A stretch of DNA of 64,000 nt from Poa pratensis (taxonomy: Eukaryota; Streptophyta; Magnoliopsida; Poales; Poaceae). The translations under genes and the position numbers were made by a program. Of this stretch, positions 22,560 through 34,363 are shown one piece after another. A model generated the notes under the pieces. It was not told where the DNA came from and made no database searches. It worked only from the letters and a program-made list of their open reading frames with translations. Numbering within the stretch: the first letter of the stretch is position 1; each line of letters begins with the position of its first letter. The stretch covers positions 130,207,840 to 130,271,839 of the forward strand of contig CAMZMU010000041.1 in the NCBI GenBank assembly GCA_947311845.1. Reading direction: 5' to 3'.

Positions 22560-23678
22560 TTTTTTTGAAAGAGGGTAGTACAGACCTGCGTACAATCAAA
22601 GAGTACAGAAAGGAAATACATACGCAAATTCGTACAGACAGCGCTCAGCTGGAAGCACTACAGAAGCGAAGAAGCTCCTGAACCACCGAATCTCGTCGTC
22701 GCCGGCGAACGCCGGAGAAGAAGAGACCGACCCACCTGCCGCCTGGAAGAGGGAGGACCTCCAACGTTGAAGAAGACCACATGATCCACTCGCCGCAAGC
22801 AGCGAGATCTTGTCGATGAACTTGCACAGCCAAGCAGCCCCCACGACCAGCTCCAGCACAGCCTTCCGCCGGGGCGGCGAAGCCGTGCCAGAAGAACCAC
22901 CACCACCGCGCCATCCTTCCCAGTGCAGAAGCCGAGCACCAAACCCCTCCACTCCGGCGCACCACCTCTAGGAAACTCCTCTCCTCGCCTCCACGGCCGG
23001 CCGGAGAAGCCACGAAGAAACGAACGCCAGAGCAACCAGATGCAAGCATGCTGCCACAGCCGCTCCCCCCCCCCCCCCCCCCCCCCCACGCCACCACGGC
23101 CGGCCAGGAGAGCCCGAGGCACACGCCCGCAGCACCTGCTCCAGATCCAACCCCAGAAACTCCACGGTGAGGCCAGAGCGCACCACACCGCCGCGGAGCC
23201 GGAGACAGGAAGCCGAAGAGCTTGTCGTCGACGCCAGAGCACGCGTCAACGAGGTGGGGAAGAAGCTCCGGCACAAAATCCGCCGTCTTGGTCGCCGCCA
23301 CCACCTCGCCGGCCAAGACACGGAACCCTAACCTCACCGCACCCAAGGCACGGCAGGAATCTACCTCCCCGAGCCCCACGACGCCGCCGCACAGGACGGA
23401 GCCAGGAAGAGGTGAGAGCTCGGGGAACACCCGCGACCGCGCCGCCGCCACCTCCCCTAAAACGACGGCGCACCGCACACAACTCCACACCCTATGTACA
23501 CACCGGAACGAAGAGCCGGGGTTCCCCCACCCTCCCGCCGCCGGAGCGGCCGGCGGAGGGGGAGGGAACCCACGGAATCGCCGGTGGACGCGGGGGGAAA
23601 ACCTAGATCGCCTCCGGATCGCCTCGATCTACTGTAGAAGGAGGGGAGGGGAAAGTTTTCTAATAACAGGGTGGTTCT
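22560..23678 (-). mobile_element. GC-rich poly(A) retroposon in NLR intron 2
   Basis: About 1.1 kb inserted antisense to the NLR. Its minus-strand 3' end is an A-run (T-run at 22559-22566 on the plus strand). It is flanked by perfect 16-bp copies of AATTTGTGTAGTCATT (22544-22559 and 23679-23694). The GC content is far above that of the intron, and a run of about 22 C interrupts it near 23066. Long open frames occur, but none matches a known LINE protein. The poly(A) end and long duplication show LINE-mediated insertion of an RNA copy; it is probably a non-autonomous LINE relative. Confidence 0.88.
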
Positions 23679-24274
23679 AATTTGTGTAGTCATTATCTTT
23701 GTAAGGATTGATTTTTTCAAGTTTAAGTAGTATCCTGACACTTTGCAGTTCTAAAGAGTGACGGACTAAAAAAAGTCATCCGCTTGAGCACCTTGAACCC
23801 AAATCTACAAAATTGTTTGCGTAGAACTATGAGCTATCAGAACCGGATTATTTAATACATGATTCAGGTGGGTTGCTTTACTTACTTGTCATCAGCTAAT
23901 GGTGGTTTTGCCACGTAGGTCACCAAGTAATGACGGTGGTGAAGGTTAGACGGTGCAAGCCAAAATTAGGGGGAGATGACGTGGAAAACCAGCTTAGTGT
24001 GTCAATTAATCTTATTTTCTGGTTTAGCGTTCGAGTTAGACAAAGCACCATAGTTTAGGATTTGACATGGATTTTTCTTTGTAAATAAAAAGATTTTTGT
24101 GACGCAATAAAAAGTCTTTTGTGTAACCATTCTTTAAGATTAATAAGGATCATTTAGTTTTAGAAGAAACAACTCACTTGTGCATGTTCCATAATGGAAT
24201 GTAGAAAATGTGCAAAGTAAGTGCATACCTAGTTTTCTTTTTTAGAGTACTAAATAGCTTGGTATGTTTTTCAG

Positions 24275-26169
24275 GTGTTTAAGGAGACTATAGATTTGGA
24301 GAAGAAATACCCTGAGCTGGTTGAACAAGCCGAATTGATCCTGCAGAAGTGCGACGGACTCCCCTTGCAATAGTCACCATAGGTGGATTCCTGGCGAACC
24401 AACCAAAAACAACTTTGGAATGGAGGAAACTGTATGAGCATATCAGCGCCGAGTTGGAGATAAATCCAGTGCTTGGGTCCATAAGAACCGTCCTTATGAG
24501 AAGCTATGATGGTTTACCTTATCACCTCAAGTCTTGTTTTCTGTATATGCCCATCTTTCCTGAATACGGAAGGGTTGGGCGGGGACGCTTGGTACGTCGA
24601 TGGATCGCGGAGGGTTACTCAAGAGAGGTTCGAGACAAGTCTGTGGAGGAAATAGCGGTTGGCTACTTCATGGAACTTATAAGAAGGAGTATTATCCTAC
24701 CATCTCAAAGATCATTCCATAGTACAGAAGGCATTGATTCCTCCCAAGTTCATGATCTCATGCGTGAAATTGGCATCTCAAAGTCGATAGAAGAAAATCT
24801 TGTTTTCACACTGGAGGAAGGTTGCAGCTTAAATAGCAAAGCCACAATACGCCACCTTGCTATACACGGCAATTGGAAAGGAGACCAAAGTGAATTCGAG
24901 AGCATGGTGGACATGTCCCGTATTCGGTCAATAACAATTTTTGGTGAGTGCAAGTCATTTTTCATTTCCGACAAGATGAGGCTATTGCGAGTGCTGGACT
25001 TGGAAGACACAACAGGTGTTTATGATCATCACCTTAAGCATATTGGGAAGCTTCTTCACCTAAGATACCTTTCTCTAAGAGGCTGTGATGATATTTATCA
25101 CCTGCCAGATTCTTTGGGTAATTTGAGAGAACTCCAAACACTGGATGTCAGAGGTACGAGCATAATCAAGCTGCCAAAGGGTATCATCAATCTTGAGAAG
25201 CTAAACAATCTTTGTGCAGGTAATAAAATGGGGGATGAAGACATCTCATATAAATTTAAACGGGAAGGGGTAATGAGATATAGGGCATGCATATTGCCTC
25301 TCTCTTCGATCATTTCTTGTTTAGCATGGTGTGTGCCTCAGCTCACTGGTCAAAATGGCATGAGCAACCGTGATGCATGGACTGCTGAATGCTGCAATGT
25401 AATAACTACCGAGTGCCTAGACAAATATGGTGTTCTAGTGCCAAGAGAGATAAGGAAGCTGAAAGCCCTGCACACATTGGGTCTTGTGAACATTGCAGCA
25501 CATGGAAAGGTCATACTAAAGGACATAAAAGGACTCACCCGGCTGCGCAAGTTTGGAGTGACTGGTGTCAATAAGGAAAATGGTCAAGAGCTGTGTTCGG
25601 CAATTGTTGGTCTAGGCCGCCTGGAGACATTGTCACTTTGGTCAAAGGGAGTGCCAGGATTATCTGGCTGCTTGGATGGAATGTTCTCATTTCCAGAAAA
25701 TCTACAGAAGCTCAAGTTGTACGGCAACCTGGTCAAACTGCCGGAATGGATCCAGGGGCTCAAGAATCTGGTGAAGCTGAAGTTGTGGAGCTCTAGAATA
25801 TCAGAGCCCGGTGCCGCCATACAAGTCCTTGGGAGTCTGCCAAACCTAGGCTCCCTACATCTGTTGAGGAAGTCATTCCATCAAGGTAAAGAGTTTTGTT
25901 TGAATTTCCAACAGGAGGCATTCCCAAGCCTTGTGTCGCTGGAACTTGCTTGCCTGAATGCTGTGAAGTTTGAACAAGGAGCAACCCCTAAACTTGAACT
26001 GCTAAAGTTTTGGTATGTAAACATCGACAGCGGGTGGTTTTCTGGGCTACCATTTCTGGAAAGCCTCCAGGAAATTGTGCTCAAAGGTTCCTTCACTGTG
26101 ACCGAATTGGCATACCTGAGGGCCGAGATCGACAGAAGTCCAAATCGACCCATTTTGAAGTGGGACTGA
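24275..26169 (+). CDS. NLR exon 3: ARC2, winged helix and LRR (frameshifted)
   Basis: Starts VFKETIDLEKKYPELV and reaches the KCDGLP part of the GLPLA motif, where one base is missing near 24365-24370. In the next frame it continues PLAIVTIGGFLANQ, CFLYMPIFPE (RNBS-D like), a winged helix (LVRRWIAEGY), the MHD-equivalent VHDLMREIG, and about 400 residues of LRRs with the LRVLDLE and LRYLSLRGC starts typical of grass NLRs, ending at TGA 26167-26169. Length 1895 nt is one short of a multiple of three, in line with a single-base deletion. Confidence 0.85.
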
Positions 26170-26690
26170 CCGAGCTCCAGAGTCAGTCACGCCATCAATC
26201 AAAGGCAAATATATGAGTACATACTGTTGTATTTCCATGTGCGTGCAGTGTCAGTTAATCATTGTATTTCTATCTGTATTGGTCACTTGTTTTGGATTCC
26301 CACAATACAGTTAACTATTTAGGTCCTGATAAATATTTATTTGGGACACACCCTGCGCTGACAGCCAAAGCTTTTTCTGGCGTGCCCTGTTATTTTTTTG
26401 TCATTCTTTTTAGATCAGGCGCAACACAGGGTACTAGGTTCAAGATTTCTCAGAGAAAAATGCCAGCCAAAGCTGTAGCAGAAGTAGCAAGTAACAGACA
26501 GCAAAAGACAACCTCGCCACGCTTGAGAAAAGGGAGACTGGGCCCCGTTCCTGCTGCTGGAGAATTTTGCTCTTTCGCGGTGGAGTAGTAGAGGTGGACA
26601 CCTTGATGTAGAAAATATGCATATGTATCCAACGTAAAAGATTTGGATTATTTTCAAACTCAAATTTAAAGTCTTCATTTTTTTTGCATT
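26170..26690. other. NLR 3' flank
   Basis: Presumed 3' untranslated region followed by unremarkable sequence. No gene supported. Confidence 0.5.
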
Positions 26691-26699
26691 TGGGGAAAA

Positions 26700-27265
26700 A
26701 AGTTCTTCATCGGCTGCATCTAAATTCTAAACTGCTCTGTTCTCTCCGTCTCCCAACTTGGCCGCCCCTCGCCGTCGCCCCACCACTCCCAGCTCCTCCC
26801 CCCATTCCCACTCCCACCGCGTGCGTCCCCCGCCCGGCTCCATCCATCCATGGCCGCAGCGGTCCGCCTTCTGCCTCTCCGCCGCCCCCACTACTACTGG
26901 CCCCGCTAGGAGGATTCAGACAGCTAGTCCACCCCGGTCACCTTGCCGCTCGAAGAAGCCACCGCCGCCTCCAACTCCCTCCATAGATCCTCCGGTGCCC
27001 AAGCAGTTCGAGGTCATCCCTGGTCAGCAGCAGGGCAGAGTCGCCCTCGCCGTCCGACTGTGTATGTGTAATTTTCTGCTGAAGCGAGACCCAGTTCGTT
27101 GAATAGCTGACAATGTCTAGATACTTTAGTCTGCCGTCAAACAAAATGTGATGCTCCTGCTAGCATCTGAACGAATGAATTACATCGCGCAGGTGCAGAA
27201 GTATCAACCTACATGATGGTGCTGATGAGATGCCGCTGGATCTATATACTTTGGATTTCCAAGGT
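26700..27265 (+). other. Possible gene 5' end fragment
   Basis: 26740-27010 is CpG- and C-rich with CCATCCATCCATGG at 26840-26853, typical of a grass gene start. From that ATG only 19 codons (MAAAVRLLPLRRPHYYWPR) are open. A possible internal exon lies at 27192-27261 after GCGCAG and before GTGAAC (reading INLHDGADEMPLDLYTLDFQG-like in one frame). I cannot name the protein. It may be a relic or a transposon-carried fragment. Confidence 0.3.
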
Positions 27266-29150
27266 GAACTCTTCCTCTAATTCCCGGCTTTGGCTACAAA
27301 AAATGGAAACATCAGTGATATAGGAAATATAAGTATATGATGCAGAGGACTATATATTTTACTTGTCCACTTGCTTAGTTTGAAGTACTACTTACCCAAC
27401 TAGATGTGTTTTTTCATTTAGGTTGGTGGGTGAAACAGTTTCCTTACATGGTATGCAAGATGTCCTCACAAACTCTGTCATTTCTCATACAGTTCCCTTA
27501 CGTGATCGCTGTGGTTTCAGATTATAACTGTATTCAAAGCGTGATTTTAGGGATTTGACAAAAAGGCGTGATAACGGTGGATTTACAATTAACTAGTATG
27601 CTCATCTTGCTGAAATTTTGCTACATGGAAGTATGGGATTTTGTCAGATACAAAATGCAAAGAGGAGGATGTCCTGGTCCCTTGTTCAATTGAAACGATG
27701 CGTGATGAAACCAAAATCTCTCTTAGGTTTCAGGTTGATCCAAACACAGACATCACCATGCGTTGATGCATCAGACATCATAAAATACCTTGCTAAAATT
27801 TGTCTCTTGTGTTTCATCGTTTGTTTTAGGAACCGCTGTTTTACCATACATACACCATGTGCCTTTGAAGCCTATTCTTAGCTCCCTCACTTATACTTGT
27901 AGTTTAGGTGATGAAAATATTCCAATCATGCTATATATTGCTTGGCCTGTTAGTAGTAAATAACAAGATTGTCAAAGTGTATGGTTGATTACTGTCTGTT
28001 GTATTTTTTTGGTAACTTAATGTAACTAGTAGTTGTGCACGTGCAACGCACGTCTTTAAAATACAAATCTCAATTTTATTTCAGTGAGTTTTTGTTTACA
28101 AAAACAATAAATTTTATGAATAAACCGTCTAAAGATGTGTGAACAACATACAATCCACACACCTTGTATCATTTAAAATCCACAAGGCACAAAATAGTAG
28201 TTATATATGTATTTGCATTTATATTATAACTCAACACAAGTACGAAGCTATAGCTAAAAACAAATTCTAAATAACATACATTATCCACTATTTATTATTT
28301 CATGAAGATCCATCCCACGCGGTCAATAATTTCTCGTTTGAAGGCAGGAATATTGTTTATCGCCTCATTATCTTGATACTTTAGAATATGTATCAAAAAT
28401 TGCTTTCTTAACTTCAAACCATCCTCCATATACATTATACAATGTTGTCGTATAAAGTTCATGTTCAAAGTGTACAAATGAGCATAGTTTAGAATATTCA
28501 CCGTGTGTACCGGAAAAAATGACGCTTCATCGTATCATAGTTCATTAGACTAAAAACCAAATACCCAGATAGAGCACGGCATATGTATGAAAAGTCACAT
28601 TGACCGTTGAACAAATCAATTAAGGTTATATTTAACTGAAAAGCTTCATAACCATGCGACTTTGTCGGAACAACAAGGACTTTGCGTTCCCATTTGGAGA
28701 TGTCGTCTTTCCATTGCAAATTTCCATATGCTTAATACATGTACCACAAGTGGCTCTCGAAATCGGGTCCAAAATATGGATAATTTTCTTCTTGTAACCA
28801 ACAAAAACAATATGAATAGGCCAAGAATGTCATAAGGTAAGAAAATCTTTAATGAAAGGGATAACAAGAATGTCATAAAGCAAGAAAAATTGTAATGAAA
28901 GGGATGACAGAATGAAATCCATTGATGACAGTAAACATAAATGACAGAATGAACCATATGGGCCATAGTACAAATACTGAAATTTAGTTAATCATCTTAC
29001 AAGCAAGAAAACATTGCTAGAAAATCCCATGCAACTGTACGATGCATAGTTATTAGCTTACACATTCATTAAGTCAAATGCACATACAATGCCAATTCTT
29101 CGACACATAAGTCAAATGAGTAAACGAATCAATAGATACTCTAACACTGT
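27266..29150. other. Gene-poor stretch, repeat remnants
   Basis: AT-rich. 28035-28060 carries GTTGTGCACGTGCAACGCACG, a motif found at the ends of many grass repeats. Minus-strand open frames at 28295-28501 and 28498-28719 abut in different frames and may be one decayed protein, unrecognised. Confidence 0.4.
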
Positions 29151-29159
29151 TTATTCATT

Positions 29160-29400
29160 GTGCAACTACTGTTCATCTCAAGAACAAGTTAGAAGCTTTG
29201 GATTGTTGACCAAATAGAACGAGTAAACTTGTACTGGAAAAATAAGTGTTTGATCGTCTCTTTATGTGGACAGAACACACACTTTGTAATTTCATGCCTG
29301 TTGCGTTTAACAAGGTTATGTTTTGTTAGGATAACACCTTGACGAATATACCACGCAAATATTTTAAGTTTTAGTAGTATTTTCATCTTCTATATTTTTC
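29160..29400 (-). pseudogene. LINE zf-RVT domain fragment
   Basis: About 65 codons with the zinc-binding C-terminal domain that follows reverse transcriptase in plant LINEs: KIFAWYIRQGVILTKHNL, CVFCPHKETIKHLFFQY, WSTIQSF. The Cys-x2-Cys and His pattern is intact. No reverse transcriptase accompanies it, so it is an isolated scrap. Confidence 0.8.
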
Positions 29401-29402
29401 TT

Positions 29403-29710
29403 TCTATCATCAACCGATACATCGGAATGGACTAGCGCCCTATACATGGAGTGTACTAAGAGTTTTCCATTCTCATGTAGATTTCAACGAAAATTCGCCG
29501 GTTTCTTGCGACAACTGGATCAAAGCCACTCGCCCTATAAGAGCTTTCCATGACGCTAGTCTGGGTCCAACTAAATATCGCCTGAACGTCACCTTCGGTG
29601 GCGAAGACTGCATAACCGTAGTTAAGGTACACTTTTATGACGGACAATATTATATAGAGCTGGATATTGTTGTCGGAGAGTGGTATTTCCTAACCAAAAA
29701 TTTATCGTAA
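29403..29710 (+). other. Unassigned open frame of about 100 codons
   Basis: A stop-free frame without an ATG, ending TAA at about 29708-29710, with protein-like composition (for example NWIKATRPIRAFHDASLGP and VHFYDGQYYIELDIVVGEW). It may be an exon or a captured gene fragment. I do not recognise the family. Confidence 0.3.
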
Positions 29711-29889
29711 GAGAATCTAATCTCCTATGTATCCTTAATTTGAATGAGCTAAAGCGAAAAAAGTATTTCTTCGTCGCCATTAGACTCAGTCAAAAGTGAG
29801 AATCCCCATTTCCAATACACGTATGATAAAGAAGTTGTACGAATGTACTTTTCTTTTAAAGAGTGTTTGCCAAACACTATCAACCGTGA

Positions 29890-30115
29890 CACTAGTAGGG
29901 AAAAGCCTGTTGGCAACATGCCACTTTTACCCATTAGCAACGTGTGGTGGCACGTTGCCAGTACTGCGTTGCTGGTAACTTTGCTGGCAACGTGCGCACT
30001 GGAACGTTGCTAGTACCAAACAAATTAGCAACGAGCAGCGAGGGGAGACGTTGCTAGTTTGCTTCTTACCAGCAACGAGCTCACTGCCCACACGTTGCTA
30101 TGCCTATTATACGAT
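29890..30115 (+). mobile_element. Orphan CACTA (En/Spm) transposon end
   Basis: Starts CACTAGTAGGGAAAAGCC, the terminal inverted repeat type of grass CACTA elements. It is followed by about ten AGCAACGTG/CACGTTGCT units in both orientations within 225 bp, the usual subterminal binding-site array. I could not find the matching CTACTAGTG end downstream, so the element is truncated or its other end lies outside. Confidence 0.75.
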
Positions 30116-30311
30116 CCGTTGAAAATATTTTTGTCAATTGGTTATATGGTATTGATCACAAGTTTAGAACATTAGGGTGGGAGCGCTAGTCGTAATATGG
30201 TCGCTATGGATTTTTGGAAATGACAGCATTTTTTAATGATAATTTTTTTCCTCTCATGAAGGTACCCTACCTGTGCACAAGTTTACTCCAGCCGTGGTCC
30301 ACATTACAGGT

Positions 30312-30462
30312 CAGTGGCGAAGCTAGGGGGACCAGGGTGCATAATTCTCTATCTAAGTATAGTTTAGACATGATTTTTTGACAAATTTAGGTTAGTTGGT
30401 CCCCCTAATGGCAATTTGCCATGCTTGGCCCCTTTCAACCTTCAATCCTGTCTCCGCCCCCG
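30312..30462. mobile_element. hAT-type MITE
   Basis: 151 bp, imperfect inverted ends (CAGTGGCGAAGCTAGG and, reverse complement, CGGGGGCGGAGACAGG) with a perfect 8-bp duplication TTACAGGT (30304-30311, 30463-30470). Confidence 0.8.
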
Positions 30463-30470
30463 TTACAGGT

Positions 30471-32038
30471 AGCCGTAATATTATGGTGGGAGCACCCCAT
30501 CATGATTGCTATGTCTTGCGCTCTTGTTCTTGGTTTTTTGCTGGTGTTCGTTCCGTGTGTTTACAAGAATGTGTAAAGACTGTTGCAATTGACATTAATT
30601 GGACTTTTCATGTCCATTAGTTTGATGCATTAGTCATTTATTTGTTGATGCAGATATATGGATCTCCTGGTATATTAACTGTCATGACTTCAGTTTTCAC
30701 TGCATATATGGTCTTATATATTGTTTCAAAGAAACAATATAAAACTGAAAACGTCTTTCCTTTTGTTAAACCGAGGCATCCCGAAGCATAGATGGACCAG
30801 CGGCAAAAAATGTTCATATTGACATAACCTTAATATCATATGAAGTAACAGAGAAAAAGTAGATAATACACATGCAAGTATGTGGTATCACCCTGGACAC
30901 GCGGCGAGGCCACTCTCGAGCAGCTTGTGGTAACGAGGCACTCCTACTTGGAAAGCTCGACGCCGATCTTTCTTCACTTTGTTGTCCGCCTACTATCCAT
31001 ATTGCTGCCATTAACGCCGCGCGGTTTGCCTTCAACATGCAACACACGTGCAATGCCACGTTGCACTTCTGAACTTGACCGATTGTTACAGAAAGAAATA
31101 ATAATAACAGAGACACTTCTGAACTTGTATACAGTGCACGGATCTCACTTAAAAGAGCTCACGTAAGTATAGAGTGTAGACCACAAATAAAAAAGGTTAA
31201 TTGATCGAACACCAGGGACGAGTAAATCTATCAAGAAAATAGATGATGCAAACAAGTAACTGAATGGAAAATCAAATATGTAGCAGTTGTACATTGTGCC
31301 ACAAATATCAGTCCCTAGCAATGGTGCAGACGTTCTCTAACCTAATAGGCCAGAACCATGTGGTTTGCAATGGAACAAAGAATGGCAGCTCAGGGAGCTG
31401 ATTATTACTTCGCGTGAAGGTAACTACAGACAGAAGTAACAATAGTCATCCATTCCTTACATAAGCAAAACCATAATATATACGGAGTATATGCTGAACA
31501 GAAATGCTTTGCGTACGACATTACGCATCTGATTTTTGTACGACGCACGATCCTACGGTTCGTTGTTCACACGAGGATGACATCGGATGCCGTCGGAATT
31601 GATCGGACAGACGCGGGAGTCCGTCGTACAGACGTCGTACACAAAGCGTCGGACGTATAGCACTTCTCTATGCTGAATCATATCATCCATCGAGCATTCG
31701 AGCACGCACAAACACTCTCCTTCTCCACTGGACTGGTATAATGATACTCCCATCCATTCATTGTATGTCAGTGTGCTGTCAACCCTGAAACTTGTACTGA
31801 CAATCATTGACCTGTTCCCTAATCATACATGCAAATCTGGGGTGCAACATCTTTTAAGTTAGCTGTTATGATGTTTTGGAGGTACAGTCGTTTCCAAGAA
31901 TGATGTTTGCTCGGGCATGCAACCAGATACCACTGCCACGGCTGAGGTACTCCAAGCAAGCACTTAACAATTGCTCTGCCAACACAATGGTTCAGCGGTT
32001 CAGCCATACTTGGAGGCAACATGGCTCGCTTTTGCAGC
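30471..32038. other. Gene-poor spacer
   Basis: No intact gene. 31718-31812 resembles 38826-38950 (shared CTCCACTGGACTGG, CCATCCATTCAT and TGCTGTCAACCCTGAA), a dispersed duplication. On the minus strand both copies read RVDSxxTYxEWMG, perhaps the remnant of a common exon. Confidence 0.45.
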
Positions 32039-32054
32039 GTTGTTGGCTCTTGTC

Positions 32055-32671
32055 TTTTTTCTTTTTTCTTTTTTTTTTTTTGCGGGAAAGATACACTGAA
32101 AATGCCACAAGGCTCTTACAGAGAGATCCAACAAAGAAACGAAATTACAACGAAGCCCAGAGGATCCTGGTGTCGAAGACGAACCGCAGCACGTATCGCC
32201 GGCGCGCCGCCACCACTCCATCCACGCAAACGCCTTGGATCAGATGGAGCCCCTCCATGGCCGGGAAGTCGACGAAGCTCAGCTCCACCGGAGCCTCCAT
32301 CCCGCGTCGCCATCTTCACCACCTTGCAACAAAACAGCCGAATCTTCCAGATTAGCAACAACCGGAGCCGCCGCAACTCGAACTCCGGCGAGGGGTGGCC
32401 TCGCACTCCAGCTCCGAGGAACTGCGAGCAAGGCCTAGACAAGAGATCCACGGCGGAGCCACCAGGAGCTCCAATGTCGAGGGGAAAGATCTCCGCCGGC
32501 AAAATCCACTCCGGCCGCGCCGTCACCCTCCCGACGCCGCCGGCTGGAGACCCACGCCGCTCTACACTATGTACACGGCGGGATCCGGGGTTCCCCCACC
32601 TTCCCGCCGCCGAAGTGGCCGACGGAGGGATGGGGCAGCCGCCGAATCGCCGCCGGCGAGGTGAACGCACG
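32055..32671 (-). mobile_element. GC-rich poly(A) retroposon, second copy
   Basis: 617 bp with an A-rich tail on the minus strand (T-rich 32054-32081 on plus). It is flanked by perfect 16-bp copies of GTTGTTGGCTCTTGTC (32039-32054 and 32672-32687). Its 5' end shares GGGGTTCCCCCACC-TCCCGCCGCCG and CTATGTACAC with the copy in the NLR intron, so the two belong to one family. Confidence 0.88.
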
Positions 32672-32687
32672 GGTTGTTGGCTCTTGT

Positions 32688-33254
32688 CAGTAAGCTTGAA
32701 AAGTTTCCCGTGTTGTTATTGCCGTGCTTGGGTGTGTGTGTAATCAACAGCTAGTTTCTCGCTATGTTTAATTTGGTTACAATAGGTTAGTCTCCTTTAA
32801 AAAGGAAAAATAAATCATGCATTCTCGAATTTGATGGCTTGCCAAATGAACAGTAGCTTCGCTCTATCGATCTGACTGAACAAGCACCACGTTAGCTGTA
32901 GCAGTACAATGTATTTGCTCTCTTCGCTATAAACCCAGATACAGTGTTCGTACTAGCGATCCCAGAGGCAAGGCAAGGCAACAAAAGCTCTCTTTGCAAT
33001 AAAAAAGCTCCTTACATTCACTGGTTCACTTTACATTAAGTCAGACCGAGGGAACACAATACTGCAGTAACAACACCACTTTGACACATGGCACTAGCTC
33101 AGTTTGGAAGGTAAATTCATGTTTATTCGCACAGCCAGAATGCAGAAGCCACAATCTTTTTGGGCGAATATTTACCTATGATCTCAAGTCTCAGAGGAGG
33201 TATCCGTAGACTTCTTTAAATAGTGGAAATATGCACGATCGTTTTGAAGCAAAC
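32688..33254. other. Gene-free spacer
   Basis: No supported feature. Confidence 0.5.
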
Positions 33255-33257
33255 TAA

Positions 33258-34239
33258 GGGTGTTTGTTTGGGCTGTGGCTGGCTGTGCAGCTGTGCAGAG
33301 AAAGCTACTGTGCTGGGAAAACTGCTTTTCTGAGTGTCACCGTTTGGCGACTTGGCTGACTGTCTAGCTGTATGCTGAGTCATTGTCTGAAATAAACTCA
33401 GTGTTCCGAGGACATATGTATTTACTGATTGAACCATATAAGCGTATTTGTCACAACATTAAACAGAACAAATAATTGATAAGATATAGATTTGTCCAAA
33501 ATATATATCCGTACCATTAAGCAAAACACGTCTAGATAGATACTGTCCAAAAATTTAAAACATTTTATATTTTGATACTGAGGGAGTAGTGGATAATATG
33601 AGTATACGTTGTACGCATACACTGCCGGGCTGCCGGAATGTAATTAAACATTATTATTTTGGCTTGTACACGTGAAACTATTGAGCAAACCGAGTTATAT
33701 TAGCTGCCTTGAATTGACGTATCCCTGACACATGCACATACGAGCTGCCTAAACCTGAATCGACCTGACGTGCACTTTAGGTACTAGTCACGTACAAAGA
33801 CATTTAGGACAGGGGAGTAGCTGTCTCGCGCATGGGGAGATTTTTTATGCATGCGTTCACGTAGAAAAGAAAAGAAAAATCGAAATCGTTGTGTACAATT
33901 CCAGAGACCGGACGATCTTTTACCCTAAAAAGAAAGGAAAACTGAATAGCCACGCACATACGGACGAGCGCAGGTCGAATGCACATATGGGAGGTCCTAG
34001 TGAGTGGAAATGATAGAAAAAGGTTGAGAATGGCAATTCTGCGTAAATACGGAAAACAGCAATGGCAAACCAGCATACCGATTCGTTTGTAAGGCACGAA
34101 GCTGCGGGCGAGGTGCTTCGCTCGCGCAGTGCAATTGCGACTTCGGCTTTGGCAAAGCCAGCGACGAATCCCACCCGTTTGGTTCGAATCACATGCTTAT
34201 TTCTGTGGAAAGCAGGTAAAAGCTGAAACAAACACCCCC
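33258..34239. mobile_element. Possible Tourist/Harbinger-like element
   Basis: 982 bp between inverted ends GGGTGTTTGTTT (left) and AAACAAACACCC (right), with TAA on both sides. No coding potential. The ends are short, so this is tentative. Confidence 0.45.
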
Positions 34240-34363
34240 TAAACAATGGGACATGAAAACTGGAGTTTACACCATCACCCTTAAGCGCGCACGGACAACC
34301 CGAGAAATTTACCAAACTTATACTAACAAAAGCTAACTACCGTAGACTAGTATATTCTTGTTA

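Larger units (their letters stand above)
18191..26169 (+). pseudogene. CC-NB-NB-LRR disease resistance gene, one-base frameshift
   Basis: Three-exon NLR immune receptor gene: exons 18191-19243, 20987-21598 and 24275-26169. Both splice junctions are phase 0 with good sites (AAG/GTAATA, TTCAG/GGT; AAG/GTACTA, TTTTCAG/GTG). Order: coiled-coil domain, degenerate first NB-ARC, canonical second NB-ARC, ARC/winged helix, LRRs; about 1186 residues. The duplicated NB region recalls rice Pib (known from the family; no search done). Exon 3 is one base short: in the GLPLA motif, GACGGACTCCCCTTG is followed by CAATAG, so the frame hits TAG unless one base is added, after which it is open to 26169. Splice sites and all other codons are intact, so the damage is minimal and could also be an assembly error or an allele-specific loss. 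Confidence 0.88.

Noticed and set aside
22645..23606. Overlapping GC-rich open frames of 190-280 codons in NLR intron 2
   Set aside because: They overlap in several frames on both strands inside a retroposon with defined duplications. None shows a domain or consistent codon use.
32021..32743. 240-codon plus-strand frame across the second retroposon
   Set aside because: Spans both retroposon boundaries and reads through its poly(A) complement; not a real gene.
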